DNA of 64,000 nt from Centropus unirufus (taxonomy: Eukaryota > Chordata > Aves > Cuculiformes > Centropidae). Location: assembly GCA_013397695.1 (NCBI GenBank), contig VYZI01000422.1:549363-613362 (forward strand). Reading direction: 5' to 3'. The notes under the pieces are model-generated. The model saw only the letters and a list, made by a program, of their open reading frames with translations, had not been told where the DNA came from and ran no database searches. Below are positions 11,644-21,189 of this stretch, piece after piece. Each line of letters opens with the position of its first letter. Position 1 is the first letter of the stretch. The position numbers and the translations under genes are program-made.

Positions 11644-14600
11644 CTGGAAAAAAAATGGAGAAAGAATACCAAGGGGAAAAAATAAAGGAGAAAATAAAGG
11701 GTAATCAAGGAAATACTATCAGTGCAAACATAAAGACTGCCTTTTAATCATTAGTCACCCTTTTCCTATGTTAAACTGTATAGACCTGAAAGAGAAGGTG
11801 CATTGACACAGCACTACAGCATTGCACTTCATTACTCTGACAAGAGGTTGGTTTTGCATGAACACAACTCCCAATGAAGACTTAGCAATAGCCAAGTTGT
11901 CATGTCCAGAAGGACTTGCCAAAGGTTTGTGCTACTACAGTGGAAATCGATTCTTTGAGGGTATGTTCCACGTTTCCTTAGCCACTCATGTGAGCTGTAA
12001 GAAATTAATCATTCCAAGGTGTACTTATTACAACATACACCTAATTTCCAAATCCGCAGACAGAAAACGTAAGAGATTAAAATTCCTCCATATTAAACAA
12101 AGGCATTCATTTTATCCAGCAACATATTTCCTCCATCTGCCTGCCAAAAAAAGTTTCCCAGAAAAGGTCAAATGGCAATGCAGCCGAGTTCATATATCCA
12201 TCATGACCTTGATCAAAAACAAGGCTGTATTTAGCCAAGCGCAAGCTGCCAGGAAATCTCCCTTTTGGACTCATCAGCAACCAATGTATGAAAAAGGGTA
12301 ATAAAGTACCACTGATAGTACATGGAAAAACAGCTCTACAGAATGAAACCTACTGTAACACACCTTCTCCTGTCTTCCAGATAATCTTAGTTTTCTTGGA
12401 AAAAAAAGTTTGACACTTAAGGCTTGACCAGAAGCTCCAGAGCCCCGCAGTCCCTCTGGACTTAAGCCCCCTTCGTATAAGCTAGTTGTCTCCCTCCTCA
12501 TCCTACTCACAAAAAGAGAGGATAATAGAGAATCTTAGAAGGCCATCCAGTACTTGCAAGGAGCCTACAGGAAAGCTGGGAAGGACTTTTTACAAGAGTG
12601 TGTAGTGATAAGACAAGGGAGAATTGCTACAAATTGGAGAGGGGAAGTTTTAGATGAAGTTTAGAACTTAGAAGTTGTTCACAATGAGGGTGGTGAAACA
12701 TTGGCATAGGTTGCCCAGGGAAGTTGTGGATGTTCCCTCCCTGGAAGCGTTCAAGGCCAGGCTGAATGGGACCTTGAGGAACCTGATTTGGTGGGAGGTG
12801 TCCCTGCCCATGACAGGTAGGTTAGAACTGGATGGGCTTTAAGGTGCCTTCCAACCCAAACCATTCTATGATTCTGTGAAAGTAAACCAGAGCCTAGAAC
12901 AGCTAAGACAAATAGTAAAAGCTTTTTTTGCTTCCCTGACATCTTAATTTCCATAGAAAATCTTTGATCTGGGCCAAAACAGAATGCCTGTGGTTTAAAT
13001 TATAAGAATTCCAATTAAGCCATGTTTTGGCAAACACTCAGAACCACGGCAAGATTTGCTGAGGTTTTCAGAGACAAATGTGACATTTAAGGTCCTTTAT
13101 TAGTTTTTTAAGGAAAGGGCATATAAGACAAAAATCATCCTTTAAGCATGCTTTCTTGATCTGCACTGGCACCATTCTGTAGCCTTAAAAGAACGATTGT
13201 CTGAAAAAAAAATATCCAAAAACAAAATAGAAAAAACAAACCTAAGAAATCCTTCCCATTTAGTGCTAATAACATTAAGTGAGGTTAATTTAATTTACTT
13301 ACATTTGTTTTCACTTTCTGGTTCTCAGGCAATAATGCAAATGCTAAAGAGTTTAGAATATTAGTTGCAACTCTGATGTTTTCTTTCTGAAAAATTGGGT
13401 CTATTATCACGTAAGAGATCCATAAAGGTTGTCTCATTTTAAGGTCATTGGTAAGTGCTCTCAGAAACAAAACACCTCCAGATAATAAGAGTCCATAAAG
13501 AAAATCCACTTCAATAAAATTGCATTCCTTAAGAAATTCTGACCAAAATTGCACCCTGTCTGTGAAGGGCTGTGGGGCTCAGCTATACAACTTAAAAATC
13601 CAGACAAATTATCCTTCTGAAAAGTAACAATTCATGGAGGTGAAACTTCATTCCCATTCTCGTCTTGGTAGAACACTGCACTGCTACAAGATTTCAGAAG
13701 ATTTATTCCTAAAATGAGTGGGTGCAAAGAAAGCATCTGCCTCCCATATGGAATTTCTTCATTCCAAATCATCCAGCCACCTAAAAGCTAGGATGAACAG
13801 TGTTTTATTTACAGTTCTTGCTTTGCTCAAGAATGTCATGCTGACTCCACGTCGTTCAGAAGCCAGATGAGAGCATCCTGTTGTCAAATCCAGCACACTC
13901 ATAGGTTACTCTTAGAAGTTTGTCTTTGTTTTTTTTTTTTCCCCCCCACTTCTTAAAAATCCAGTTTTCCCATCCTGAAGCACCAAAGAAGCAATCTCTT
14001 AGACCCTGTGTATTCCCAAAGAGGACAAGGTACTCTTTTAAAGCTCAAAAATTATCTCCAGTTCTTCCAAGCCATTTCTAAAACGATGACTTTAGTGAAA
14101 GCCCTGGAATCCAGCTGGCTGACTTGTCTAGCTCCAGTTGTTAATTTGGGGGAAAGGAAGACAAAAAGCCAGTTCATGTAGACAGAACTATGATGCTGGT
14201 GCCTGTCCAAATACTTTTTTGTGGCTTTTTTTGTTGAAAGTGTCCCTCAAAACCCCCATTTACATTTGAATTTTAAAAATACATCTGTTAAAAAAGAAAT
14301 CACAAGAATGTTTTACATTGGGGTGGAAAAATGAAAGGAACACTTTAAAGTCTAACTTAGTTCTATGTCTGTGCTTTTTCAGCTGTGGAATAAATGGAAA
14401 TAAAAGATTTCCTCAAGGAAACAAAAGCTATAAATCTAAGGCAAATGATCAGAATCCTCTGTTATTTTCCTGTTATGTCTCTGGAGTCTTCCCAAGAGTA
14501 GACAAATCGCTTACTATTATAATCTGAATTCTATTTTCAAAGCAATTTAGCTACTTTCACATCTAATTTTTACGTATCTGCACTGACAGTTCAATAAGTG

Positions 14601-14666
14601 TTTATATGCAATTTGTATACAAAATGTGACTAAGTTATCACACAGAAACCCATGAAGACCACTTAC
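11644..14666 (-). other. GEMIN8: GEMIN8 intron between ATG exon and main exon
   Basis: The intron starts with GTAAGT at 14666-14661 and ends with the acceptor at 11645-11644 (minus strand). It contains one CR1 copy in antisense orientation (12514-12879). A 159-codon plus-strand open frame at 11822-12301 looks like chance: no family resemblance. Confidence 0.75.
12514..12879 (+). mobile_element. CR1 LINE 3' fragment
   Basis: Plus-orientation CR1 end. 'GGCCATCCAGTACTTGCAAG', 'GAGGGTGGTGAAACATTGGC' and 'TTCAAGGCCAGGCTGAATGG' match the CR1 pol tail and 3' UTR. It finishes with 'CCATTCTATGATTCTGTGA'. It is about 366 bp and lies in a GEMIN8 intron, antisense to the gene. Confidence 0.93.
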
Positions 14667-14703
14667 CATCCCTTGTGTAGTTTGTTCTAGTGATCCAGAT
14701 GAG
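14667..14703 (-). CDS. GEMIN8: GEMIN8 small exon carrying the start codon
   Basis: A 37-bp exon framed by an excellent acceptor (TGTTTTTTTTCCTAG, AG at 14705-14704) and a perfect donor (GTAAGT at 14666-14661). Its last three bases are ATG (14669-14667). Joined to the 433-bp exon this reads M-PQGDAEPWYC, giving the reading frame a start that the downstream exon lacks. The bases before ATG are GGG, so position -3 is a favourable G. The exon itself has an in-frame TAG upstream of the ATG (in 'ATCACTAGAACA'), so translation cannot start further upstream in this frame. Only three bases are coding; the rest is 5' UTR. The phase agreement and both strong splice sites make this convincing, but no transcript evidence was available. 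Confidence 0.75.
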
Positions 14704-15733
14704 CTAGGAAAAAAAACACAAACAGTAGCATCTGAAGTCATAAAAATATATGCATTAGGACGGTCTGAATATATTTTTGTTAAACTTGAGTACTATGGCC
14801 TACAGCTACTACCTATCCTTTCTTTGTTGCAGCTAGCTGAAATTTCTTATAGTTTATCGCTATCAGCCGCAATAGTCCCAATTCCTTAAAATTCCCCACT
14901 AGAATAAAAGGTTAAAAGGGAGCCACCTACAAAACACAACCAAAAATGCTGAGACTGAACACACTGTTTCCCCATTACCCCTTTATTTTCTATTTTCTCC
15001 CACACTTCATGCTTACACAGCCTTTATTTTCCAAACTAATGCCAAACAAAAATCAAACTTGAAACACGAACATAAACATGAAACACGCAGTTCTCACTAT
15101 TATTATTATTATTTTATTGGTGCCTGTACAGGTACATCTATAAAAGAAGCAATTACCATAAAATGATTAAATCCATCTTGACTCCGTTGAATTAGTAAAG
15201 TTTCTGTTGAAACCTATGACACACTTATAGCCATGTACAATCCCTTCTTTCACTTTATTTCTCCATTTTTCAGACATCTGATCTTGCCTCCCATAAAGCA
15301 TGAGCCAATTCATGTTGCAACCACATTTCTTAAAGGTGAGGAAAAGGCTAAAGGAAGAGGGACAACTGGAGGGGGAGGGCGAGGGAATTAAGAAAAAGTA
15401 AGAGGAGAGAGGGAGACCAAGGTATCTGTAACCACCAGGCAGGATTTATAATGACCATCATTTTCACTATGATTTACCAGCATGAAACAATGAGAATTCT
15501 TCTGAATCCTCTCCTGACCTGACAATTAATTTTATTATAATAATTATTACAGGTGTTAGCTGCACTTCTCCTGATGCTCTCACTCTCTAATGGAAGTTTA
15601 CATTAGGTGAGCACCAGTGAAGGGCAACAGAAACTCATTGCATTAAACAACTCTTGCTACCCCTAAGACCTGGTCAAATGCTATTCCCAGCAATACTGGA
15701 ATACAGCCAAGACAGCACTCAGAACTGTTGTAG

Positions 15734-15822
15734 ATTTATACCAGCATAAAACTGAGGATATTTCAAAATGTATATGAATACTGCACATAAAACAGTTGTG
15801 CTCTGCCTCATATTTAACAATA
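15734..15822. repeat. 89-bp direct repeat, copy 1
   Basis: This segment, from 'ATTTATACCAGCATAAAACT' to 'CATATTTAACAATA', recurs at 16899-16987 in the same orientation. I count 87 identities over 89 bases (G/C and C/T differences), without gaps. The flanks do not match. Confidence 0.9.
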
Positions 15823-16898
15823 ATGATTAAGTAGCAACTCCTTGCCCCTTAAGACAAACTACACTGCAGGAAAGAATAGGGATGGGTCACATAAAAAAAA
15901 AAAAAGCCCACAAATCATGCAGCTACTACAAAGCCTCCTTTGCAAAGCCCACACCAAGCTCAAGCCCATAAACCCTTGTCACACCAATCCACCTAAAAGA
16001 AGTCCTACGTAGAAACCCTGGTGACTTCTAACACTCACCCCCCCCATACATTAAACACTCCTGGGATGTACCACTTTGTTCATTTCAAATACCACATTTC
16101 CCACGCTAACCCTCTTCAAACCTTTTATTCCCACTCTCCTGACATACATATGTACTTTTTGTCCTTTTCCCATATACATCTGGCTACTGTCAAGGCTGCC
16201 ATACTGACTCTTTCTACTAATTAAACTTAAGCCCGTGGTAGCTGATTCTTCCATCTTGCACTACAGAAAACTTAAGCGTATTTCATTTTCATGTTCACTC
16301 TAATTCCTACATGACAAAAATTTCTTTGAACTGGCTTCAGCACAGACATCACACTCAGAGCTTAATGTAAACACACTTTATGAAGGGAGCAGTGAAGTTT
16401 GACCCTTTGTTATTAACACACAACACATACATATGCTCTCTGAAGGGGCGGGAGGGGGAAAAGAACTGGAAAAATGATCTAACTCTGTTAGTTTACCAAA
16501 TATGAAAAACCTGTTTCAACAAACACAGAAAGTGTAATTATTTTCATAAATTATTTAAGAAACAGTAGATTACAAATATAAAGCAGAGCACAAGAATGTT
16601 GCAAGCTGGGACACTAAATTAAAGAGAACTGAACAACTGAACATATTAACCTCACCAGAAAATGTAGAATTTAAAATGAGGAAGAGATTTGTTTTTCTAC
16701 ACTGACCATTCATGATAAAAGCTATTTTTTGATAAATGTTATTACTTCCTTTTCTCAGTTTTGAAATATTTCCCCACTGATAATTAATATAGATGTACTC
16801 CCTTCCATCAAAATACGCCTGTTCCTAACAAACCTGAGGCAAGTAAGCACTTGTGTAGATAAATAAATCTAAACAAAGAAACAACAGCATCCAATTCC

Positions 16899-16987
16899 AT
16901 TTATACCAGCATAAAACTGAGGATATTTCAAAATCTATATGAATACTGCATATAAAACAGTTGTGCTCTGCCTCATATTTAACAATA
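16899..16987. repeat. 89-bp direct repeat, copy 2
   Basis: Second copy of the segment at 15734-15822, 1165 bp downstream and in the same orientation. It is followed by two copies of 'ATGGAGTAAAAAAAA' and then a short hairpin (17025-17045, 8-bp arms CACAATAT/ATATTGTG). Confidence 0.9.
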
Positions 16988-18201
16988 TGGAGTAAAAAAA
17001 AGAATGGAGTAAAAAAAAAGTTGACACAATATCTGTCATATTGTGAGACACAACCATGAAAAATACTGTTTTTTATAACTTGGTCATGTAATTCACTCTC
17101 TAGGAGCAAAGCCCTCTTGTGGTGTGATGGATACAGTGCTGTCACACAGCTGCCACGCTGGAGGTGAAAGGTAGAGCTCAGAAAGTACGTGGGATCAAGG
17201 AGAGTTCGACTTTATGTAGAGCACTGACTAGCACAAGACTAATTAACCTGTTGCATGGTATTACGGGAAAAATAGAAGATGTTATTAAAGGAAGGTGATA
17301 ATTCAATAATTTCAGATTTCAACAAGACTTGTATATAAGGGCTTCCTGAAAAAGCAAACTATGTTTAAATCAGAAAACCCCAAATAACAGACAGCTGGCC
17401 ACAGCCTTTGCCCACTCCTGCTTTTCTCCTTGCTACTCGTGAAAACTGCTTTCTTCCATCAGGCCAGAGGTGTATCCAAACTCAATATCCAGTTTCTGGC
17501 AATGGGCTGCAAGAGATGCTGAGTAAAATGCAGTACTATAGACTATGTACATAGGGATTACTTTTCTAGATACTTTTCTGCTGATCTCAGCAAGTGGCAG
17601 TTCACATACTTTGTTCAGCTGAAATTATTTTTTTTTGGCATTTAAAGCCAGAATGAATTTTGCAATGTTTCCATGTCAAACCATGGCAGTAAATTTCACA
17701 ATTTAATTTTTTAAACATTTATTTGCGCCGTGTATTTTGAATTTTCCCTACTACATACTCTTTGGAATATCTGAAGAATTCAATAAGAAAAGGATGCCAT
17801 GTAACATCAATAGCGTGCACCTTCCCACAAACACCTCTCTCATTCTAATGCTTATTCTTGGTGAAGAATTACCACCAGAAAAGAGAAATGTCTGAAAAAG
17901 TGTTTCGACACTCTGTGCTTCAGATTAATAGCGTGCATTGCCGGTGTACGATGTTAACTTTAACACCAAAGCATCCTGCTTACAAAGAAATCTAAGCCAG
18001 TGATGGCTGAGATAGGTGGCAGTACAAGTACTTCCATTAAAAAAACAGGTAGAACTTCTCCCTTCTCCCCACACACCTCTCCCCTACTATAAACTGCATT
18101 CTTGTTTGTGAACAGCTGCAAATACAAGGCCTGGCCAGCACTGACCAGCTATGGATGGTTGCCTTCACAAGAGGGGAATCAGCTGAGCTATGAAGACCTA
18201 C

Positions 18202-18239
18202 CTATCACTCTGGTGTCTTCACATTGATAGTAGCAATTC
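18202..18239 (-). other. GEMIN8: Proposed GEMIN8 5' UTR exon with start-stop uORF
   Basis: A 38-bp interval on the minus strand has the signature of a small exon: acceptor TTTCCCTTCTCTTTGCAG (AG at 18241-18240) and donor TAG|GTAGGT (18201-18196). It lies between the CpG island and the ATG exon, so it would be spliced into the GEMIN8 leader. It contains ATGTGA, a start codon followed directly by a stop. The assignment rests on splice-site quality and position only. Confidence 0.5.
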
Positions 18240-18510
18240 CTGCAAAGAGAAGGGAAAAAAAATACACATAAGCCAAAATTAAGTTCTTTGCAGGGACACC
18301 CACATCTCACCACTAAATCTACAAACAAAGCAAACAGATCAAACTTCAGCACATGTACTATGGCTCTTTTGACCTGAGTAGAGTCTGAGACAGCACCATC
18401 TTCTGCTGCTCCCAAAAAGAGGATTTTCCTCCTCTGAGATCCAGAATACAAATGTAAAAGCTATTTGGGCCAAAGCTCAGAGGTCAAAAGTGCTATGAGC
18501 TGTACAATTA

Positions 18511-19080
18511 CAGAATCATAGAATTCCTTGGTTGGAAAAGACCTTAAAGATCACCGAGTCCAACTGTACCTGTCCACTACTAAACCATATCCCTAAGCAC
18601 TTCATCTACCTGTCTTTCAAATACCTCCAAGGCCGGTGACTCAACTACCTCCCTGGGAAGCCTCTGCCAGGGTCTGGTAAACCTTACAGCCAAGAAACTT
18701 TTCCTAAGGTCTATTCTGAACCTCCGCTGGCACAATTTGAGGTCATTTGTCCTATCACTTGGGCAAACAGACCAGCACTCACTTCTCCACAACCTCCTTT
18801 CAGGCAGCGATAAGGTCTCCCCTCAGACACCTCTTCTCCAGACTAAACAACCCCAGCTCCCCCAGTTGCTCCTCATAACACTTGTACCAGCTTCATTGCC
18901 CTTCTCTGGATACGCTCCAGAACCTCAGTGTCCTTGTAGTGAGGGGCCCAGAACGGAGCACAGGGTTCAAGGTGCAGCCTCACCAGTGCCGAGTCCAGGG
19001 GAAGAATCACCTCCGTGGCCCTGCTGGCCACGCTGTTTCTGATACAGAATCTCCTGGCTCTTATTCAGATTATTAGCATC
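18511..19080 (-). mobile_element. CR1 LINE, minus orientation, internal deletion
   Basis: Begins on the plus strand with 'CAGAATCATAGAATTCCTTG' and 'GACCTTAAAGATCACCGAGT', the reversed CR1 3' end. The minus strand keeps CR1 pol tail pieces such as RTNDLKLCQRRFRIDLRKSF and RLPREVVESPALEVF. After 'TTTCTGATACAG' (near 19045) the copy jumps to 'CTCCTGGCTCTTATTCAG', missing tens of bases found in full elements. It sits between the proposed 5' UTR exon and the CpG island. Confidence 0.93.
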
Positions 19081-19554
19081 CCCAGTTGGCTTATGCTTCA
19101 TATAAGGCTCATCATTTTAGACATAAGTTAAAAAGCTGAAAAAGTCATGGACTATTGCTTTTAAAGGCAAAATCCACATCCTGGTCTTGACACAAGAAGC
19201 AGCGACTATTACAAAAAGTACAATATTTTCAAATTTAAGGTAAATATCATTTAAGTAACTGTACTTTTTGGAAGTTAGACAGAACTATGCTCTGATTCAA
19301 TGTTTTTTTTCCCTTTCCAGACTGTTTATTCCTTGCAGATGATAACATCTGTGCTGCACAGACACCTGCCCTGTAACCACCTCTCTTTGCAGCCTTCCCT
19401 TATCTCAAATTCAAGGTCAAGCAGAGAACTCGAGCCTTCTGCAAATTACCAAGGACTTTGACTGTGATGAAGTTCACAACAACATTAAAATTAGCCCTTG
19501 GGAAGCAACTGAATATGCATAAGACTTCTGGGAAAATTTAGACCCGTACGTGTA

Positions 19555-20160
19555 AGCGGGAAATGCATCCCGCAACCAGCTCCTGCCTGGTGGGGAGCAC
19601 ACCCTCAGGATGCCCAGGCCTGGTGAAGGATGCTGGATATTCCGAGGCTCCAAGACGAGCCTTAGGATCCTGCGTTTATTGGCAGGCGCTTTCCTGTCGG
19701 CCTCCCAGACCCCGCCTGAGACCTGGAGCACCCGGAATCGCCGCGCACCGCCACAGGGCGAGGAAAACCCCGCGGCTAGCGGGAACGATCCATACCCTAG
19801 GGAAAGCCAGCCCCTACGCCCGAGCACCCCCCGCCCGCGTGAAAAAGGGTGGGAAAACCGCCGAACTCCTCCATCTGCCTGCCCCAACCCAGGCTCAGAG
19901 AGTGAAATTCCCACCCAAGGCGCCCGCGATCCCAGCCGCCCATCCCCGCACCCACCCGGACACAGCAAGACTCCAGCGCTCCCTCCTTCCTTCCTTCCCG
20001 CGGCGACTGCTCCTCCTTCTTCTCCTCCCTCTTCTCCTCCTCCTCCTCCCGCCCCTTCCGCCCGGCTCCTTCCCGGTCCCGCGGCGCCATCTGCTGGGAG
20101 CCCGGCTCCCTGCGGGATCATCGAGTTCCACTCCAGTCCCAGGCAGAGGGGGGTGGTTCT
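19555..20160 (-). promoter_or_regulatory. GEMIN8: CpG island, probable GEMIN8 promoter
   Basis: About 600 bp of GC-rich, CpG-dense sequence in an otherwise AT-rich, CpG-poor window. It has GC-box cores (CCCGCCCC at 20048-20055; CCCGCCCGCG near 19829) and a GGA/GAGGA-rich purine run on the minus strand at about 20000-20050. It lies 1.3-1.9 kb upstream of the proposed first small exon and 8 kb upstream of the main coding exon of GEMIN8, matching a housekeeping promoter. No TATA box is obvious. Long open frames here (up to 382 codons on minus, 217 on plus) follow from low stop-codon frequency in GC-rich DNA and run into CR1. A bidirectional promoter is possible; I saw no plus-strand exon. Confidence 0.7.
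20083..20097 (-). promoter_or_regulatory. CTCF-type site, perfect core consensus
   Basis: The minus strand reads CCAGCAGATGGCGCC, which fits the core consensus CCASYAGRKGGCRSY at all 15 positions. It lies inside the CpG island. Occupancy is not shown. Confidence 0.6.
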
Positions 20161-20167
20161 CCCGTTC

Positions 20168-20690
20168 TGAGACCCTGCATGGAGGACTGTGTCCAGCTCT
20201 GGAATCCCCAGCATAACGATATGGACCTGTTGGAATGGGGCCAGAGGAGGGCCACAGAGATGATGGAACGGCTGGAGCATGTCTGCTGAGAGGACAGATT
20301 GGGAGAGTTGGGGCTGTTCAGCCTGGAGAAGAGAAGGCTCTGGGAAGAACTTAGAGCAGCCTTCCAGTACCTGAAGGGGCCCCAGGAAAGCTGGGAAGGG
20401 ACTTTTTACACGGGTGTGCAGTGATAAGACGAGGGGGAATGGCTTTAAATTGGAGGGGTGAAAATTTAAACTAGACGTTTGGAAGAAATTCTTCCCGCTG
20501 AGGGTGGTGAGGCACTGGCACGGGTTGCCCAGGGAAGCTGCACATGCTCCCTCCCTGGAAATGTTCAAGGCCAGGTTGGAGGCCTTGAGCAGCCTGGCAT
20601 GGTGGGAGGCATCCCTGCCCATTGCAGGGGCGTTGGAACTGCACGATACCTAAGGTCCCTTCCAGCCCAAACCATTGATTCCATGATTAT
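20168..20690 (+). mobile_element. CR1 LINE 3' part, plus orientation
   Basis: Starts near 'GACCCTGCATGGAGGACTGT' and shows 'TTGGAATGGGGCCAGAGGAG', 'GGGGCTGTTCAGCCTGGAGA' and 'CTGAGGGTGGTGAGGCACTG', ending with 'CCTTCCAGCCCAAACCATTG'. It abuts the CpG island directly, so it marks the island's upstream edge. Confidence 0.93.
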
Positions 20691-20694
20691 TGGG

Positions 20695-20935
20695 CTTGAC
20701 CCTCTGACTGTTTCCCTGGGGAGCCTGTTCCAGTGTTCCACCACCCTCTGGGTGAAGAACCTTTTCCTTTTTCCAATTAGACCTGCCCAGGTTCATGTTC
20801 CTGCCATTCCCTCGGGTCCTATCACTGGTCGCCAGAGAGAAGGGATCAGCTCCTGCTTCTCCTTCAGTAAGGAAGCTGTAGACTGGGATGAGGTTTTCCC
20901 TCAGACTCCTCTTCTCCAGGCTGAGCACACCAAGA
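20695..20935 (-). mobile_element. CR1 internal fragment, minus orientation
   Basis: 'AGCCTGTTCCAGTGTTCCAC', 'CTCTGGGTGAAGAACCTTTT' and 'CTCCTCTTCTCCAGGCTGAG' are reversed CR1 pol-tail sequence. It starts within a few bases of the end of the preceding, opposite-facing CR1. Confidence 0.88.
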
Positions 20936-20979
20936 CATTAGCCACTCCTCACATACCTTTCCCTCTAAAACTCTCACCA

Positions 20980-21045
20980 ACAGGTTGCCCAGAGAGGCTG
21001 AAGATGCCCCCTCCCTGGAAGTGTTCAAGGCCAGGTTGCATGGGG
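20980..21045 (+). mobile_element. Short CR1 fragment, plus orientation
   Basis: 'AGGTTGCCCAGAGAGGCTGA' followed by 'CCCTCCCTGGAAGTGTTCAA' is CR1 3' sequence, about 65 bp, the third CR1 piece in a row with alternating orientation. Confidence 0.85.
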
Positions 21046-21169
21046 CTCTGTGTATCTATGTATCTACGCTTAGCTAGATAAATCCCACAGAGAAAAACTA
21101 TAAAAGTGCAAAAAGTTGATCAGGGACAATATGGGAACACTGATGATAAGGGATAAAAGCCTACCTGAG

Positions 21170-21184
21170 CCAACAGATGGCAGC
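21170..21184 (+). promoter_or_regulatory. CTCF-type site, 14/15 match
   Basis: The plus strand reads CCAACAGATGGCAGC; only the fourth base departs from CCASYAGRKGGCRSY. It faces away from the minus-strand site at 20083-20097. Prediction only. Confidence 0.4.
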
Positions 21185-21189
21185 ATTGT

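Larger units (their letters stand above)
14704..18201 (-). other. GEMIN8: GEMIN8 upstream intron
   Basis: Intron between the proposed 5' UTR exon and the ATG exon. It contains two near-identical 89-bp segments (annotated separately), a 13-base A run near 15892-15904, an ATT repeat near 15099-15118 and no recognised transposon. Confidence 0.55.

Noticed and set aside
11822..12301. 159-codon plus-strand frame antisense to the GEMIN8 intron
   Set aside because: No domain, no codon pattern that stands out and no splice or promoter context.
17025..17045. 8-bp hairpin CACAATAT/ATATTGTG
   Set aside because: Too short and AT-rich to distinguish from chance in 64 kb.
19474..20622. 382-codon minus-strand frame, the longest in the window, and 217/186-codon plus frames
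   Set aside because: They run through the CpG island and the adjacent CR1 copy. The first part of the minus product is antisense CR1 translation and the rest is low-complexity Gly/Arg/Glu from GC-rich DNA.
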